Shown here: positions 43,869 through 52,649 of the stretch, in pieces
Numbering within the stretch: position 1 is the stretch's first letter
How the letters are laid out: every line of letters starts with the position of its first letter
NCBI RefSeq assembly: GCF_001661495.1
Contig: NZ_BDDT01000015.1
Location: forward strand, 1-64,000
Direction: 5' to 3'
DNA: 64,000 nucleotides
From: Pseudoalteromonas prydzensis
GTDB taxonomy: Bacteria; Pseudomonadota; Gammaproteobacteria; Enterobacterales; Alteromonadaceae
Notes under the pieces: generated by a model
Database searches by the model: none
What the model saw: the letters and a program-made list of their open reading frames with translations, nothing else
Told to the model about the DNA's origin: nothing
Made by a program: the position numbers and the translations under genes

Positions 43869-43967
43869 CACTTACTCCACTAAAAATTAAAAAAATGATT
43901 AATTTAGAGGCAGCAATAGGCGATTTTTAATAAAGTTTAGTAAATTTCAGACGCACCTATGCTGCAA

Positions 43968-44339
43968 TTAGGCAGACATAGGAGGGCGATATAACGAGTT
44001 GGCTATGTAGATTTGATTTTGTGGGGTATAGAGTTGTACTTTTTCGGCACTGAGTAGCACGGCTGTAAATAAGCTATTCATACACAGCATAGAGTGCGTA
44101 CTACAGGCGCTCATTGGGCAAGCGCACTCTTGGTTGTTTGTTGCGTCGTCATCGCAACAATCCATGTTCATCATACCAGCCGACATATCATGGTGCATAT
44201 CAGTAGTATCAAAAACTTGCGACTGGGGTTGGCTCATATGAGGCATTTCGCACGACATAGTTACAGACGCAACAGCTTGACCCACTAAAGTGAGTAACAA
44301 AACTATGGCCAATAAACTCTGGTGAATACGTTGCAACAC
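43968..44339 (-). CDS. Small periplasmic Cys/Met/His-rich protein of the copper operon
   Basis: A 123-residue protein with a signal peptide (about 1-24). Its central part is extremely rich in potential metal ligands: MSCEMPHMSQP, DMHHDMSAGMMNMDCCDDD, CACPMSACSTHSMLCMN. This suggests periplasmic copper binding or sensing, in the manner of CopL/DUF2946-like proteins that precede efflux operons. The start is GTG with AAAGG upstream. It is the first gene of the cus operon, 99 bp before cusC, and has a heptamer array 17 bp upstream. Confidence 0.75.
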   Translation of the reverse strand: MLQRIHQSLLAIVLLLTLVGQAVASVTMSCEMPHMSQPQSQVFDTTDMHHDMSAGMMNMDCCDDDATNNQECACPMSACSTHSMLCMNSLFTAVLLSAEKVQLYTPQNQIYIANSLYRPPMSA

Positions 44340-44355
44340 AATGCCTTTTTTAAAT

Positions 44356-44484
44356 TAGGTTCTAGGTTCTAGGTTCTAGGTTCTAGGTTCTAGGTTCTAG
44401 GTTCTAGGTTCTAGGTTCTAGGTTCTAGGTTCTAGGTTCTAGGTTCTAGGTTCTAGGTTCTAGGTTCTAGGTTCTAGGTTCTAG
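44356..44484. repeat. Heptamer tandem array (TAGGTTC)18 upstream of the cus operon
   Basis: Eighteen perfect TAGGTTC copies plus a partial copy. The near end lies 17 bp from the GTG of the first cus gene, so the array falls in its promoter or 5' leader. The same unit occurs at 56721-56752. Confidence 0.97.
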
Positions 44485-44520
44485 CGAAGTTTATGGTAAC
44501 TTACACGCTAATACAAACGT

Positions 44521-45129
44521 TTAACTACTTTTTATATCTGTTTTTATTAAGCTGCTGGCGGCGATGGCAAATAAACAATAGCCGGTGAAATACCAAAAAC
44601 CAACACCCAGTTCAGCGTGCATGTTGATCAATTCCCCCATTTGGCCATCGGCATTACCCGCAAGATAAACCACAATTAAGGCAATCACAAATACATCTAC
44701 CATGCTCCACTTAGTTACACCTTGTATTACTTGACCGAGCATGTGCTTAAATTTATTCACCGGTAAAAAAATATAGAGCAATTGCATCAATAGTTTTAAG
44801 GTTGGTATCACGATCGAGAAAAATGCCACTAATGCTGCGACTAAGTAATTTTTGTTATCAGCCAGTTCATTAACCGTACCCCAAATACTCCTCGTTTTTT
44901 GGTAAGCGTTAATTTCACCTTCCAATTTATCAAGCCCCAACATACTAGATGCCATCATCAGCATATTGCGGGTATTACGGTCACCTTCGTCTGCCAGCAT
45001 TTCAATGCCTGTTTGTGCTAGTTTTGATTTATCTATTTTACCTTCTAAAGTTAACACTGGCTGGGTAACCCCAGGTAACAATAGCGCAAGCGCAATTAAA
45101 ATTGTGATGATAGGCAGTACTAAACGCAT
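44521..45129 (-). CDS. Paraquat-inducible protein A (PqiA) family membrane protein
   Basis: A 202-residue inner-membrane protein with four hydrophobic helices (about 3-20, 92-115, 138-162, 172-192) and the PqiA-family motif KWSMVDVFVIALIVVYL. It is half the length of E. coli PqiA, which has two such units, so it is a single-domain relative. PqiA proteins act with MCE-domain proteins in envelope lipid transport. No MCE gene lies here, so the role is uncertain. Confidence 0.82.
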   Translation of the reverse strand: MRLVLPIITILIALALLLPGVTQPVLTLEGKIDKSKLAQTGIEMLADEGDRNTRNMLMMASSMLGLDKLEGEINAYQKTRSIWGTVNELADNKNYLVAALVAFFSIVIPTLKLLMQLLYIFLPVNKFKHMLGQVIQGVTKWSMVDVFVIALIVVYLAGNADGQMGELINMHAELGVGFWYFTGYCLFAIAASSLIKTDIKSS

Positions 45130-45177
45130 AATAAATCTTTAAAATAATATGGCTGATGGCGCATCATACTCAAGCTA

Positions 45178-46452
45178 TTACGCTTGTTCAATAATTGAGG
45201 CTAAAACGTCATCTCCATACTGACGCGCTGCAAACATAGCGTTATAGACGATATCAATTTCAGAAGCAGGACGAATGGTCTCTAATAATTTAATCGCTAA
45301 CGGCCAGTTATCTTCTTCCACTGCTCGAGCTAGTTGTAACGTAGCACCTAGCATGCCGTTAAAGTTAAGCAGTGCGCTGGATAAATCATCCCCTAAGCAA
45401 AACTCTTTTGCGATAACATCAAGCCCCATATTTAAAATGGCATCGAGCACCGACATTAAACCAACTAAATAGCCTCGCTCAGCCATTTCTTTCCCACCAG
45501 GCTCTAGCATCAACAGCATAAATTGCGCACGAATTAAACCTAATTTAGTCAATTCACTGGGTTTATCAACACCTAGCTCACTCAACGCGAGCACTCGCAC
45601 AAATTGACGGATGGTATTTTCACCTAAGTAAATAACCGCTTGGGAAATAGAACTAATAACGAAGTCTGGGTTTTTAGAGCGAGCATTAACCAGCTTAAGA
45701 ATACGAGCAGTTAATCCTACATCCTTTGCAACACGTTGATGTACTTCGTCAAAATTCAAATCCGGGCGAGATGTACAACGTAATAGATCAAAAACAGCTA
45801 ATTTTGATGGTTCAACATTGTGATAGCTGAGCATTTCAGGTCGTGCAAAAAAGAAGCCTTGAAAGTAATCGCAGCCTGCGTTTTTTAAAATCATGAATTG
45901 TTCATGGGTTTCAATACGTTCAACTATAATTTTTACATCAGGAAAACGACGCTTTAGCTTTTTTAATAGCATATTGGTTTTAATGATTGGCTCTTCAACT
46001 TCAAGCTTAATATAGTCAACTAGGCTTAATAATGGCTCCCACTTTTCATCGCCATCGTAATCATCAAGAGCAAAAATGTAGCCCTCTTTTTTTAATGCGC
46101 GTACACGCCTTGTTACTTCCTCTATGTTATCGGCTCTTTCCACAATTTCAATTACGGCACTGTTTGGTTGCAATAATTTAGGAAAATCTTCTAATAACGC
46201 ATCTGAAGAAAGATTGATAAAGGCACATTGATTAGCGGTAAGTTTATCGATACCAATAAGCATTAAAGCGTTAAAAAACAATCGCCCTGTAGCTTGACCA
46301 TCCGTTGTGCCAACAGGGAATACGTTATTAATCGAATCTCGATAAAGCAATTCGTACGCATAAACGCCTGTTTCAGCATTAAAAATAGGCTGCCTTGCTA
46401 TATATTGAGTTACAAGGTCTGGCACATTGGCTGTAACCTGCGTATTTAGCAT
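45178..46452 (-). CDS. EAL-HDOD signalling protein
   Basis: A 424-residue protein. A degenerate EAL domain covers about 15-215 (IARQPIFNAETGVYAYELLYRD, DDYDGDEKW, IKLEVEE, VERIETHEQF, QGFFFARPE). ELL replaces EAL and several metal ligands are missing, so it probably binds rather than hydrolyses c-di-GMP. An HDOD domain covers about 220-410. This is the YuxH/CdgJ architecture, linked to motility control in Vibrio. It lies 48 bp upstream of the PqiA-like gene on the same strand. Confidence 0.88.
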   Translation of the reverse strand: MLNTQVTANVPDLVTQYIARQPIFNAETGVYAYELLYRDSINNVFPVGTTDGQATGRLFFNALMLIGIDKLTANQCAFINLSSDALLEDFPKLLQPNSAVIEIVERADNIEEVTRRVRALKKEGYIFALDDYDGDEKWEPLLSLVDYIKLEVEEPIIKTNMLLKKLKRRFPDVKIIVERIETHEQFMILKNAGCDYFQGFFFARPEMLSYHNVEPSKLAVFDLLRCTSRPDLNFDEVHQRVAKDVGLTARILKLVNARSKNPDFVISSISQAVIYLGENTIRQFVRVLALSELGVDKPSELTKLGLIRAQFMLLMLEPGGKEMAERGYLVGLMSVLDAILNMGLDVIAKEFCLGDDLSSALLNFNGMLGATLQLARAVEEDNWPLAIKLLETIRPASEIDIVYNAMFAARQYGDDVLASIIEQA

Positions 46453-46711
46453 ATTATATCCTGCTAATAATTTTAGCGACTCATGCCAGCTAAATGGTTG
46501 TTATTATATCGACTCAGTATAGTTAAATTTTTTCAGCTTGCCTAAACTTAAACTTGAAGCAATAAAGCCCATTTTTCTAAATCGAGTAAAATCACCTTCA
46601 TCTAAAATAACCGATATACCCACACATAAATAATGGATATGTTCTAATTTGCTCTACAATTGAGTATAATAGCGGCTTACCTTTGAGTTTACCTCCCAAA
46701 TAGAGCCAGAT

Positions 46712-47278
46712 ATGAGCATAGAACAAGCCTTAGTTGAACGCAGTAATAACCAATGTGAGTTATGCGCTGCTACTGAAAACCTTTCTGTATACGAAGTGCC
46801 GCCGGTCACTGAAGCTCATTCAGATAAATGCATTTATACCTGCCAAATCTGTAAAGACCAAGTTGAAAGCAACACGGATATTACGCCAATTCATTGGCAT
46901 TGTTTAAACGACAGCATGTGGAGTCAAACACCTGCTGTGCAAGTGGTTGCTTATAGAATGCTAACCCGTTTAGCTGTTGATAATGGCTGGGCACAAGATG
47001 CTCTTGATATGATCTATCTTGAAGAAGATACATTAGCATGGGCTAAAAAAGCACTTGCTGAAAATGATGATATCAAACATATTGATAGCAATGGCGTAGT
47101 GCTACAAGCTGGCGATACCGTCACGCTAATTAAAGATTTAGATGTTAAAGGTAGTAGCTTAACCGCTAAACGAGGTACTGCTGTTCGTAACATTGGTTTA
47201 ACCAGCAATCCTGAACATATCGAAGGGCGTGTTGATGGTCAGCGCATTGTTATTTTAACAAAGTTTGTAAAGAAATAA
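46712..47278 (+). CDS. PhnA domain protein
   Basis: A 188-residue protein with an N-terminal zinc-ribbon (CELCAA and CQICKD cysteine pairs at about residues 15-50). Its C-terminal PhnA domain contains LQAGDTVTLIKDLDVKGSS and HIEGRVDGQRIVILTKFVKK. The name derives from an early phosphonate assignment that does not describe its function, which is unknown. The N-terminal region resembles the longer form found in many marine gammaproteobacteria. It has its own terminator. Confidence 0.88.
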   Translation: MSIEQALVERSNNQCELCAATENLSVYEVPPVTEAHSDKCIYTCQICKDQVESNTDITPIHWHCLNDSMWSQTPAVQVVAYRMLTRLAVDNGWAQDALDMIYLEEDTLAWAKKALAENDDIKHIDSNGVVLQAGDTVTLIKDLDVKGSSLTAKRGTAVRNIGLTSNPEHIEGRVDGQRIVILTKFVKK

Positions 47279-47294
47279 GCGAATATTTGTATTG

Positions 47295-47318
47295 AAAAGG
47301 TGCCTAAAAGCACCTTTT
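47295..47318 (+). terminator. Terminator of the phnA-type gene
   Basis: AAAAGGTGC/GCACCTTTT stem with a 6-nt loop, 16 bp after the stop. Confidence 0.85.
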
Positions 47319-47423
47319 ATGCTGATCTAATAGCTAAGCTAATTAAGCTATGATTAAGTAACTACGCCGTAAACTTGTAGCAATTAAGAGTCCACCGATT
47401 TAATTCACATCAAGGAATAAGCC

Positions 47424-48236
47424 ATGCTATTACATAAACCACATGCAATGTTAAAATCGATTGTTGGTATTAGTCTATTAGCCAGCAGTGCTGTTGTGCT
47501 TTCAGGATGCCAAACTCAACCTGAAGCAACTGAACAAACTACTGAAGATGCAGCTATGGCCACTTTAACAACACAAGTTACCTACCTTGATCGCAGTATG
47601 CTACGCCCAGGCTCACAACTAACAGTGACGCTTGCTGACGTATCAAAAATGGATGCTAAAGCTGAAGTGATCAGCCAGCAAACTGTCGATATTAATGGTG
47701 CACCACCTTACACGGTAGAGCTTAGCTACGACGCGAGCAAAATGGATCAACGCCATCGTTACAGTGTAATCGCACGGATCACTAATCAAGACCAGCTGAT
47801 TTATGTTAGCACTACCTATAACAACCCTTTTGAGCAATCAGCACAAGCTGCACCTTATGAAGTAGTCGTGTCAAAGGTTGCACCACAAAAGCCAGATGTT
47901 GATTTAGTAAATACATATTTTAAAGCCATTACTTTAAATGGCGAGAAAGTAACCGTAGAAACAAAAGAACCATTTATACAGTTTAGCGCTGATAACAAAA
48001 GTCATGGCTTTTTAGGCTGTAATAACTTTACTGGCAGCTATCAGGTAAATCAGCAATCACTTACATTTAGCCCGCAAGCCAGCACAAAGAAAATGTGTTT
48101 TAAAGGTATGGAACAAGAAGCGGCAATGTCAGCTGTGTTGCAAAATACTGCCAAGTGGGAAATTAAAGGTGAATTACTCAGCTTAAAAGATCAGCAAGGC
48201 AATGAACTGGCTACTTTTAAAGCCACTTACTTTTAA
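47424..48236 (+). CDS. YbaY-META two-domain lipoprotein
   Basis: A 270-residue envelope protein with a lipoprotein signal (VVLSGC, lipidated Cys at about residue 29). A YbaY-like domain (about 45-155: TYLDRSMLRPGSQLTVTLADVS, AAPYEVVVSKV) is followed by a META/HslJ-like domain (about 165-270: FLGCNNFTGSYQV, STKKMCF). In E. coli the two domains are in separate proteins. AAGGAAT supports the first ATG. Probable outer-membrane lipoprotein; function unknown. Confidence 0.85.
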   Translation: MLLHKPHAMLKSIVGISLLASSAVVLSGCQTQPEATEQTTEDAAMATLTTQVTYLDRSMLRPGSQLTVTLADVSKMDAKAEVISQQTVDINGAPPYTVELSYDASKMDQRHRYSVIARITNQDQLIYVSTTYNNPFEQSAQAAPYEVVVSKVAPQKPDVDLVNTYFKAITLNGEKVTVETKEPFIQFSADNKSHGFLGCNNFTGSYQVNQQSLTFSPQASTKKMCFKGMEQEAAMSAVLQNTAKWEIKGELLSLKDQQGNELATFKATYF

Positions 48237-48258
48237 ATTAAAGCGCTGAAAAATAAAT

Positions 48259-48285
48259 AAAACGCCCAGCTCTGCTGGGCGTTTT
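48259..48285. terminator. Bidirectional terminator between YbaY-META and rlmJ
   Basis: Perfect 12-bp stem AAAACGCCCAGC/GCTGGGCGTTTT with a TCT loop between two convergent genes. Confidence 0.95.
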
Positions 48286-48288
48286 AGG

Positions 48289-49128
48289 TTATTCTGCTAC
48301 TAACTGCTCGCTACGGTAAAAACCAGACGAGTCACTTAACAAGCTTACCAGTTCAGGTAATACGTTATCCATGGTTTGTTTAAGTTTCCACGGTGGGTTA
48401 ATCACGATCATTCCCGATGCAGTCATACCATGTACATCGGTATCCGCTTGTGTTGCCAGTTCGAATAATTGAATATTACGCATGCCTGAGGCTATAAGCC
48501 CCTCTTCCATCCGCTCAATTCGCTCTCTATCAACCACTGGATACCAAATCATATAAGTACCAGTAGCAAAGCGTTGATAAGCCTTAGTTAAGGTTTTAAC
48601 AACGGTATCGTAATCGTCTTTAATTTCATAAGGAGGATCAATTAGCACACAAGCACGCCGCGACGCAGGCGGTAATAATCCAACTAAACCTGCAAAGCCA
48701 TTCTCACCGCGAACACGTATCGAACGTTTACCACTCATGTTTTCTTGCAATAACGCTAAATCTCGCGGATGTAATTCAAAAAACCAGCCCTTGTCTTGGC
48801 GACGTAAAAAGTGCTCGGCAATTTTTGGAGAGCCAGGATAAAAAGCCAACTGCTGAGCGTCATTAAATGACTTGATCAACGCAATATAATCATTGAGCTC
48901 TTGATGTTCGCTGTTATGTTGATAAAGCTTAGCAATACCATCGAGATATTCTTGGGTCTTTTGCGCATCTGCGCCTGCTAATTCAAAAAAGCCAGCCCCT
49001 GAATGAGTATCGATATAGTCCAATGGTTTATCTTTGAGAGTCTGGTAGCTTAAAACTTGAGCAAGCACCAAATGTTTAACCACATCCGCTGGGTTTCCAG
49101 CATGAAATGAATGTCTATAACTAAGCAT
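48289..49128 (-). CDS. rlmJ: 23S rRNA (adenine2030-N6)-methyltransferase RlmJ
   Basis: A 279-residue N6-adenine methyltransferase. The N-terminus MLSYRHSFHAGNPADVVKH, the SAM region THSGAGFFEL and the catalytic motif IDPPYE are those of E. coli RlmJ (280 residues). It modifies A2030 of 23S rRNA. A perfect 18-bp palindrome lies 20 bp upstream of the start. Confidence 0.96.
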   Translation of the reverse strand: MLSYRHSFHAGNPADVVKHLVLAQVLSYQTLKDKPLDYIDTHSGAGFFELAGADAQKTQEYLDGIAKLYQHNSEHQELNDYIALIKSFNDAQQLAFYPGSPKIAEHFLRRQDKGWFFELHPRDLALLQENMSGKRSIRVRGENGFAGLVGLLPPASRRACVLIDPPYEIKDDYDTVVKTLTKAYQRFATGTYMIWYPVVDRERIERMEEGLIASGMRNIQLFELATQADTDVHGMTASGMIVINPPWKLKQTMDNVLPELVSLLSDSSGFYRSEQLVAE

Positions 49129-49148
49129 AATGTTATTTCGCTATAAAT

Positions 49149-49166
49149 GGTTTATTTAAATAAACC
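49149..49166. other. Perfect 18-bp palindrome upstream of rlmJ
   Basis: GGTTTATTT/AAATAAACC with no spacer. It could be an operator. It lies in the 236-bp gap between rlmJ and the divergent zapA-linked gene, which also holds AAGTGAATCACTT near 49225. Confidence 0.55.
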
Positions 49167-49364
49167 CATTGAAGTTGGCTATATTCTACAACATAAAATC
49201 CGCAGGGTCATAAATTGCTGGTCATTAAGTGAATCACTTATGAACAAATAAGCTGCTAGCCTGAACAGCTCATTAACATTAAATAAAAATCAGCTAAAAC
49301 ACACGTAAATGCTGGCATATAAAGCAACTTTGCTTTACATTTGCATGACAATAATCACAGTTTT

Positions 49365-49607
49365 ATGAGCGCCTTAATGAATAACGATACCCTTTCTCAA
49401 CTAGAACAATTGATCGACCAATTAATTGGTCAAAATTCACAGCTACAAACTCAGGTTAGCGAACTTAAAGATAAAAATAGTAAACTAATCGACGAAAATG
49501 AAATTCTTCAACTTGAAGTACTTGAAAGTGAAGAAAAACAAAAAGACACCAGTACAACTCTAACTGGTTTACTCGAGAAGTTACAAAGCGTCCAACAGGC
49601 TAGCTAA
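49365..49607 (+). CDS. Coiled-coil protein upstream of zapA (TIGR02449-like)
   Basis: An 80-residue, almost wholly coiled-coil protein (QLEQLIDQLIGQNSQLQTQV...) of the small family encoded next to zapA in many gammaproteobacteria. It recalls ZapB in shape, but identity with ZapB is not claimed. The frame opens at a TTG at 49341; ATG at 49365 or 49377 are more likely starts, and no clear ribosome site separates them. Its stop overlaps the zapA ATG by one base. Confidence 0.75.
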   Translation: MSALMNNDTLSQLEQLIDQLIGQNSQLQTQVSELKDKNSKLIDENEILQLEVLESEEKQKDTSTTLTGLLEKLQSVQQAS

Positions 49608-49906
49608 TGTCTGAGCTGCAAAACCAGCGAGTCACCGTTGAGTTGCTTGGTAAAGAGCAGCAATTTGCTTGCCCTGCTGGACAAGAAGATGCCCTCATTG
49701 CATCGGCCAAATACCTAAACGATTTGGTTGAGCAAATGAAGCAACGCTCAACAGTACGCAATGATCAAAAAGCCTTATTAATGGCCGCTTTGAACATTAG
49801 CCACGAGCTACTTGAAGCAAAAACGCAGCAAAACGTTGAACAACAACAACACGATCAGCTCATTGATAAACTAAGTGCTTACTTAGGACAATCATCAACT
49901 AAATAA
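49607..49906 (+). CDS. zapA: Cell division protein ZapA
   Basis: A 99-residue Z-ring associated protein that cross-links FtsZ. The N-terminal domain VTVELLGKEQQFACPAGQ and the C-terminal coiled coil (MAALNISHELLEAKTQ) fit ZapA (E. coli 109 residues). It is translationally coupled to the preceding coiled-coil gene. The 6S RNA gene that often follows zapA is not here; a terminator follows at once. Confidence 0.92.
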   Translation: MSELQNQRVTVELLGKEQQFACPAGQEDALIASAKYLNDLVEQMKQRSTVRNDQKALLMAALNISHELLEAKTQQNVEQQQHDQLIDKLSAYLGQSSTK

Positions 49907-49929
49907 AAAAGCGCACGATGCGCTTTTTT
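49905..49929 (+). terminator. Terminator of zapA
   Basis: AAAAAAGCGCA/TGCGCTTTTTT stem with a CGA loop, overlapping the last base pairs of the zapA stop region. Confidence 0.92.
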
Positions 49930-50013
49930 ATTACCTCAACAATTGCAGTATCAATTACAAACAAAATCAGCTAACTTGCCTATTTTATTATTGGCAACTC
50001 AGGCTCTGTAACT

Positions 50014-51033
50014 ATGACCCACTATTTTTATACTCCCGTGCAGTTAATTACATTTTTACTGCTAAGTTATTTTGCTGTTGCAGCCACCCCCAGTGTAGCC
50101 GCCACACAATGGCACACCATCTCTGCTAACGTACAATTTTTAGAGCAATCGAGCGCTTTACGTTTTTATGATTCAAACCAAGTGCTTGTTCAAGGTGATA
50201 AATGTGCGCTAATGTTTGATGCCAGTGGCGACTTTGCAGCCGTCGAAGCCACTGTCGAGCAACTAAAAAGCACCTTAAAAACCCCTTTATGCTACTTGGT
50301 TGCCAGTCACTTTCATGATGATCATTTACTGGGCATGGCCATTTTTCAGCACCACTTTCCTGATGCCCAATTAATTGTCCATCAGCAGCTTGCGGCCGAG
50401 TTTAATTCATTGCAAAAAGCCTATACGGATAAACTTGATAGTTATGAAAAAAGTATTGAGCTGAGCTTTCAGCGCTTATCAGAACAACCAGCAGCACAAC
50501 AGCAACAATGGCGCGATAAACTTAATTTGGCAAAGCAACGGTTACTGCGTTGGCGCCAATACCAGCTTCAAACCCCTAATTTACAAGTCGCAAATACATT
50601 AACGCTAGAGTTGGGAAATTACCCCGTCACCATTAACGCTTACCAAGCTCATACCAATGCTGACCTAACGCTCAGCGCCGAAAACCACGCTATTTTAGTT
50701 GGCGCAGATATTGTTGACTGGCTGCCATACCCAGGTCATGGTAATTTTGCTAATTGGCTAAACATACTCACTCAATTACACAATGATAAGCGAATTAAAA
50801 TCATCCTTCCTGGCCACGGAAGCGCCCTTAAAGCCATTGACTTACAACAACCTTTAAGCTTTTTGCAGGCCATTCAGGCCCATGTAACCGCTCACCCACA
50901 GCAAGATTTATTACAATTAGAACAAAGTTTTAACCCGCAGTTTGCTAAAGACTATCAAATCGATGCGATCAGCCAAAAAGCTTATCCACTGTTCCTACAG
51001 GCTGGACTTAAACAAGCGAAACAGTCAAAATAG
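50014..51033 (+). CDS. Secreted metallo-beta-lactamase-fold hydrolase
   Basis: A 339-residue protein with a signal peptide (about 1-30, ending SVAAT). The MBL metal motif HFHDDH lies at about residues 99-104, with further ligands in YQAHTNAD, GADIVDW and LPGHG. A charged helical insert (about 135-195) lies between the motifs. The substrate is unknown. It resembles the general MBL hydrolases more than true beta-lactamases. It precedes mltD by 54 bp. Confidence 0.8.
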   Translation: MTHYFYTPVQLITFLLLSYFAVAATPSVAATQWHTISANVQFLEQSSALRFYDSNQVLVQGDKCALMFDASGDFAAVEATVEQLKSTLKTPLCYLVASHFHDDHLLGMAIFQHHFPDAQLIVHQQLAAEFNSLQKAYTDKLDSYEKSIELSFQRLSEQPAAQQQQWRDKLNLAKQRLLRWRQYQLQTPNLQVANTLTLELGNYPVTINAYQAHTNADLTLSAENHAILVGADIVDWLPYPGHGNFANWLNILTQLHNDKRIKIILPGHGSALKAIDLQQPLSFLQAIQAHVTAHPQQDLLQLEQSFNPQFAKDYQIDAISQKAYPLFLQAGLKQAKQSK

Positions 51034-51087
51034 CGGCCGCACCTGGATGTGCTAATCTTTTATAAGGATATTTATTTAGTGATTTTT

Positions 51088-52578
51088 ATGCGCAGTTATC
51101 TATTAGTCCTGTTAATAACGTTATTTTTACTATCTGGTTGTCAGAGTACTGAGCAGTCGTTACAGCCAAGTGATAATCAGCAAGCTCCGGTTATTTTTAA
51201 TCACTTTAAACCAACAGCCATTACTCCGCCGCCGCTGACTGACACTGAGCAGAAAAAACAAAAAATACATTTAAAAGCCCCATCGCAACAAGTGGAAAAT
51301 GTATCGCAAGCTAACAATCGCAGCCAAGATTTATGGCAGCACATTGCAAATAACTTAACTATCGAGGTGTATCTAAATAAAGCCCTCAATAAGCGTATTG
51401 CTTGGTATACCAAGCAACCTAACTACTTGCAGATTGTCAGTACTCGTGCCGCCCCTTATCTTTATCATATTGTAAGTAAAATTGAGCAACGTAAGCTACC
51501 GATGGAATTGGCTTTACTGCCCTTTGTTGAAAGCGATTTTCGACCAACCATTAGCTCATCCGAACAAGCGGTTGGCGTGTGGCAGTTAGTGGGTGCGACA
51601 GCTCATCACTTTGGGATTAAATCTGATCAATGGTATGACGGTCGCAAAGATGTTTTAGCGTCGACCGATGCTGCGCTGGACTATTTAGCATATTTACATA
51701 AACGTTTTGATGGTAATTGGTTACATGCATTAGCGGCATACAATAGCGGTGAAGGACGGGTAAAGCGTGCCATTGCCGAAAATAAAAAACGTGGTAAAAG
51801 CACCGATTATTGGTCGTTAAAATTACCAAAAGAAACCTCTGAATACGTACCTAAATTAATGGCATTAAGCTACTTAGTACAACACCCTAAACGTGGACTG
51901 ATCCGCCCCAAATTGGCAAATAAAGCCCTAACCACTGAGCTTAATGTTGGCCAGCAATTTGATTTTTCAGTGATCGCAAACTTATCTGGTATTGGCCGCA
52001 GTCAGCTGCATAAACTTAATCCTGGCTATTTAAAAAATCAAAGTTCTCCCAATGGTCCGCATACTTTATTACTGCCACTACAGCAACAAAGCTTATTGCG
52101 AAGCCAGTTTTTTAAGAATAATTTTACTGGTGAATATACGGTGAAAAAAAATGATACCTTATATTCGATAGCTCGTCGCTTTGGTTTATCGGTCAAAAAG
52201 CTTAAAACTATTAATAATAAACGCTCCAATCTAATCGGCATTGGCGAAACTCTGCTGGTTGGGCAACCTCGCACCATGCCAGATTCATTAATGATTGATT
52301 ATCGGATCAGTCCTTATCTGGAACAAAATGAAGTGACGATCCCCACTATTGCTATTCAATATCAAGTAAAACCAGGCGATACCATCTGGGGAATTAGCCA
52401 GCTATATGATGTGCCACACAGCGATTTAGCACAGTGGAATAAACTCAATGCCACCAGTATTTTAACCCCAGGTACGCAACTGATATTACATTTACCGCAA
52501 GTAACTAAAACCGTTCCCCAAGTGCCCAATGCCAGCTTACTTTCTGAACTTGAAAAAACCTTAAAGCAACCTCACTAA
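51088..52578 (+). CDS. mltD: Membrane-bound lytic murein transglycosylase D
   Basis: A 496-residue outer-membrane lipoprotein (lipobox LLSGC, Cys at about residue 18) that cleaves peptidoglycan. The SLT domain (about 100-235) has the catalytic Glu in FVESDFRPT, the GVWQL motif and AAYNSGEGRV. Two clear LysM repeats follow (EYTVKKNDTLYSIARRFG and QYQVKPGDTIWGISQLY), with a weaker one before them. The start is uncertain: GTG at 51079 has AAGGA at good spacing, while ATG at 51088 gives a cleaner signal peptide. Confidence 0.93.
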   Translation: MRSYLLVLLITLFLLSGCQSTEQSLQPSDNQQAPVIFNHFKPTAITPPPLTDTEQKKQKIHLKAPSQQVENVSQANNRSQDLWQHIANNLTIEVYLNKALNKRIAWYTKQPNYLQIVSTRAAPYLYHIVSKIEQRKLPMELALLPFVESDFRPTISSSEQAVGVWQLVGATAHHFGIKSDQWYDGRKDVLASTDAALDYLAYLHKRFDGNWLHALAAYNSGEGRVKRAIAENKKRGKSTDYWSLKLPKETSEYVPKLMALSYLVQHPKRGLIRPKLANKALTTELNVGQQFDFSVIANLSGIGRSQLHKLNPGYLKNQSSPNGPHTLLLPLQQQSLLRSQFFKNNFTGEYTVKKNDTLYSIARRFGLSVKKLKTINNKRSNLIGIGETLLVGQPRTMPDSLMIDYRISPYLEQNEVTIPTIAIQYQVKPGDTIWGISQLYDVPHSDLAQWNKLNATSILTPGTQLILHLPQVTKTVPQVPNASLLSELEKTLKQPH

Positions 52579-52649
52579 GCAGCAGTTTCACATCATCTGT
52601 ATTTAGCGTAAAATTAGCTTTTCATTTTAGTTAAATTAAAGAGATCAGC

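Noticed and set aside
44356..44484. CueR-type operator inside the TAGGTTC array
   Set aside because: The repeat lacks the ACCTTCC-GGAAGGT-like dyad expected for a MerR-family copper site.
49907..50013. 6S RNA (ssrS) after zapA
   Set aside because: Only about 107 bp separate zapA from the next gene and they hold a terminator, with no room for a 6S RNA.
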